Of a stretch of 6,834 nucleotides of DNA, positions 5,950-6,834 are shown in pieces (positions within the stretch are counted from its first letter, which is position 1; every line of letters starts with the position of its first letter). Origin of the DNA: Candidatus Altarchaeales archaeon A3 (lineage in GTDB: Archaea > Altiarchaeota > Altiarchaeia > Altiarchaeales > Altiarchaeaceae); assembly GCA_002083985.1 (NCBI GenBank), contig MTER01000159.1, positions 1 through 6,834 on the forward strand, written 5' to 3'. The position numbers and the translations under genes were made by a program. Below the pieces are notes generated by a model that was not told the DNA's origin, made no database searches, and was given only the letters and a program-made list of their open reading frames with translations.

Positions 5950-6833
5950 ACCATCGCAAAAATAATCTGAGTCATTACTATCTGCTCAATTGTAACAATT
6001 TTTGTTTTTATTCCCCTCTTTGCTTTCCAGTCAGATAAATTTTGAAATGTATAAGATAAATTAGATGAGTTTAATGCATTATTCGTGATTATAAGATAAT
6101 CATACGATTCATTTGAGTCAGAAATTGATAAAGATAAAAATGGCGAATAATGATGTTGCGAATAATTATTTATAATTTCCGGATTATCAACCAGTTCCCT
6201 CAGATATACTTTGTCTGCTTCTGATTCTCTGATTGTATCAGAATTTGCGAGAGCAGATATGTTTGAAATTTCGGTCTCAATCTGCAATGTTAAATTTTTA
6301 TAATAATTTATTTTTCCTGTTTTTGGAATATATTGAACGGGGTAAAGATTCAAAATCAGTATTTTATAACCCATAAAATTCTGAATTGATTCAATAGAAT
6401 ATAAATTTTTAGGAAATTCTTTTTTTGAATTGTATATCGTTTCGTTGATTATTATGTTTGTATCATAAAGGGTTTGATTGAATGATATTGGAACAACCCC
6501 CTGGTACGGTTTGATGTAATAATTAAATGGAAGAGACATCTTGTCACCTTTAACCTCAATACTTTTTATTTTTGAATTTTGGGGCAGTAAAATTTTTGCT
6601 GTTTTAACCGGGATTAAAGGAGAGCCAAATTCTCCATAAAGGTATGTTCCAGGAATATTTATTGTGTCGTAAATTCCTTGCTTTTCAAGTGATGGTTCTG
6701 AAAAATTATATGAATATACTTGAATTTCAATTGTTTTGGGGGCAATTGTTTCGTGTGCAATTAAAGGTGTATTAACAGTAAGCACGATTAAAATTAAAAT
6801 TGCAAATGAAAAAAAGATTGTTTTTGTTTTCAT
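5880..6833 (-). CDS. C25 (gingipain-like) peptidase: signal peptide, propeptide and start of the catalytic domain (upstream part of a frame-broken gene)
   Basis: The ATG at 6833 starts a clear signal peptide: MKTKT, a hydrophobic stretch from FFSFAILILIVLTV, then a likely cleavage near residue 26. A C25-type propeptide follows (about 30-200), including YGEFGSPLIPVKTAKILLP, typical of the family and usually removed on activation. The first strand of the peptidase domain is ESYDYLIITNNAL (243-254), then FQNLSDWKAKRGIKTKIVTI. Family resemblance is lost after EQI at 285; the remaining 32 residues are out-of-frame sequence ending at a stop at 5880. The continuation lies in the next frame from about 5985 downward and overlaps this one, so the two are one gene with a one-base loss. 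Taken as written, this fragment is an inactive propeptide lacking the catalytic His and Cys. Promoter and ribosome-binding site lie outside the window. Translation through programmed slippage is possible, but I see no classic slippery heptamer. Confidence 0.85.
   Translation of the reverse strand: MKTKTIFFSFAILILIVLTVNTPLIAHETIAPKTIEIQVYSYNFSEPSLEKQGIYDTINIPGTYLYGEFGSPLIPVKTAKILLPQNSKIKSIEVKGDKMSLPFNYYIKPYQGVVPISFNQTLYDTNIIINETIYNSKKEFPKNLYSIESIQNFMGYKILILNLYPVQYIPKTGKINYYKNLTLQIETEISNISALANSDTIRESEADKVYLRELVDNPEIINNYSQHHYSPFLSLSISDSNESYDYLIITNNALNSSNLSYTFQNLSDWKAKRGIKTKIVTIEQIVMTQIIFAMVCGATAAGTVHNSTIHKQRLEIS
5950..5988 (-). other. Frame-break zone inside the C25 peptidase gene
   Basis: The upstream frame is good C25 sequence down to EQI (codon 5981-5979). 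The downstream frame is closed by a TGA at 5988-5986 and then reads ADSNDSDYFCDGLWGDGCG into the catalytic domain. The correct reading must therefore change frame inside this zone, with one base missing (or two extra). Two sites fit: near the ATAGTAATG, which gives EQI-x-SNDSDYF, or in the T5 run at 5962-5958, where a sixth T would give EQIVMTQIIFCDGLWGDG. Confidence 0.75.
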
Positions 6834-6834
6834 C

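Noticed and set aside
5958..5981. Programmed -1 ribosomal frameshift joining the two C25 frames
   Set aside because: The required direction fits, but there is no X XXY YYZ heptamer in the upstream frame (only a T5 run) and no obvious following stem-loop. A missing base is simpler.

Overview
The window looks like a piece of an AT-rich archaeal chromosome, plausibly from an uncultivated lineage (the lineage is inference). Four things point that way: an AMMECR1-family protein; a TATA box about 26 bp from an ATG that has no ribosome-binding site, the layout of an archaeal leaderless transcript; T-rich tracts in the role of terminators; and a very large secreted C25 peptidase/beta-helix protein with more than 30 N-glycosylation sequons. 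Every gene I can support is on the minus strand, so the biological order runs from high to low coordinates.

Reading 6833 to 1: (i) A secreted gingipain-like C25 cysteine peptidase (6833-3454) with signal peptide, propeptide, catalytic domain, NosD-type beta-helix and a small duplicated C-terminal module. It is split by a one-base frame break between about 5950 and 5988. (ii) purU, formyltetrahydrofolate deformylase (about 3413-2567). Its ACT domain is intact, but the expected ATG is one base out of frame at a GGG run. (iii) A gene-free stretch (2566-2257) holding a 100-bp element with inverted ends starting GTAACTATT and an exact 8-bp flanking duplication, CAATTTTT. This looks like a non-autonomous (MITE-like) insertion, possibly related to IS66. 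It also contains three T6 tracts that could end purU transcription. (iv) A tight two-gene cassette (2256-245): an OLD/RecF-like ABC-type ATPase followed 2 nt later by a small TOPRIM protein resembling DUF4276. (v) The first 75 codons of an AMMECR1-domain protein (227-1), cut by the window edge.

The most interesting unit is the ATPase-TOPRIM pair. It has the two-gene layout of the OLD, PARIS (AriA/AriB) and RloA/RloB-type anti-phage systems but a different small TOPRIM partner, and it sits next to a small mobile element. Its defence role is inferred, not shown. PurU and AMMECR1 are housekeeping-type genes and the C25 protein is a cell-surface or secreted protein, so the cassette looks like accessory DNA set among ordinary genes. 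Single-base frame problems in two consecutive genes suggest assembly errors or early gene decay.
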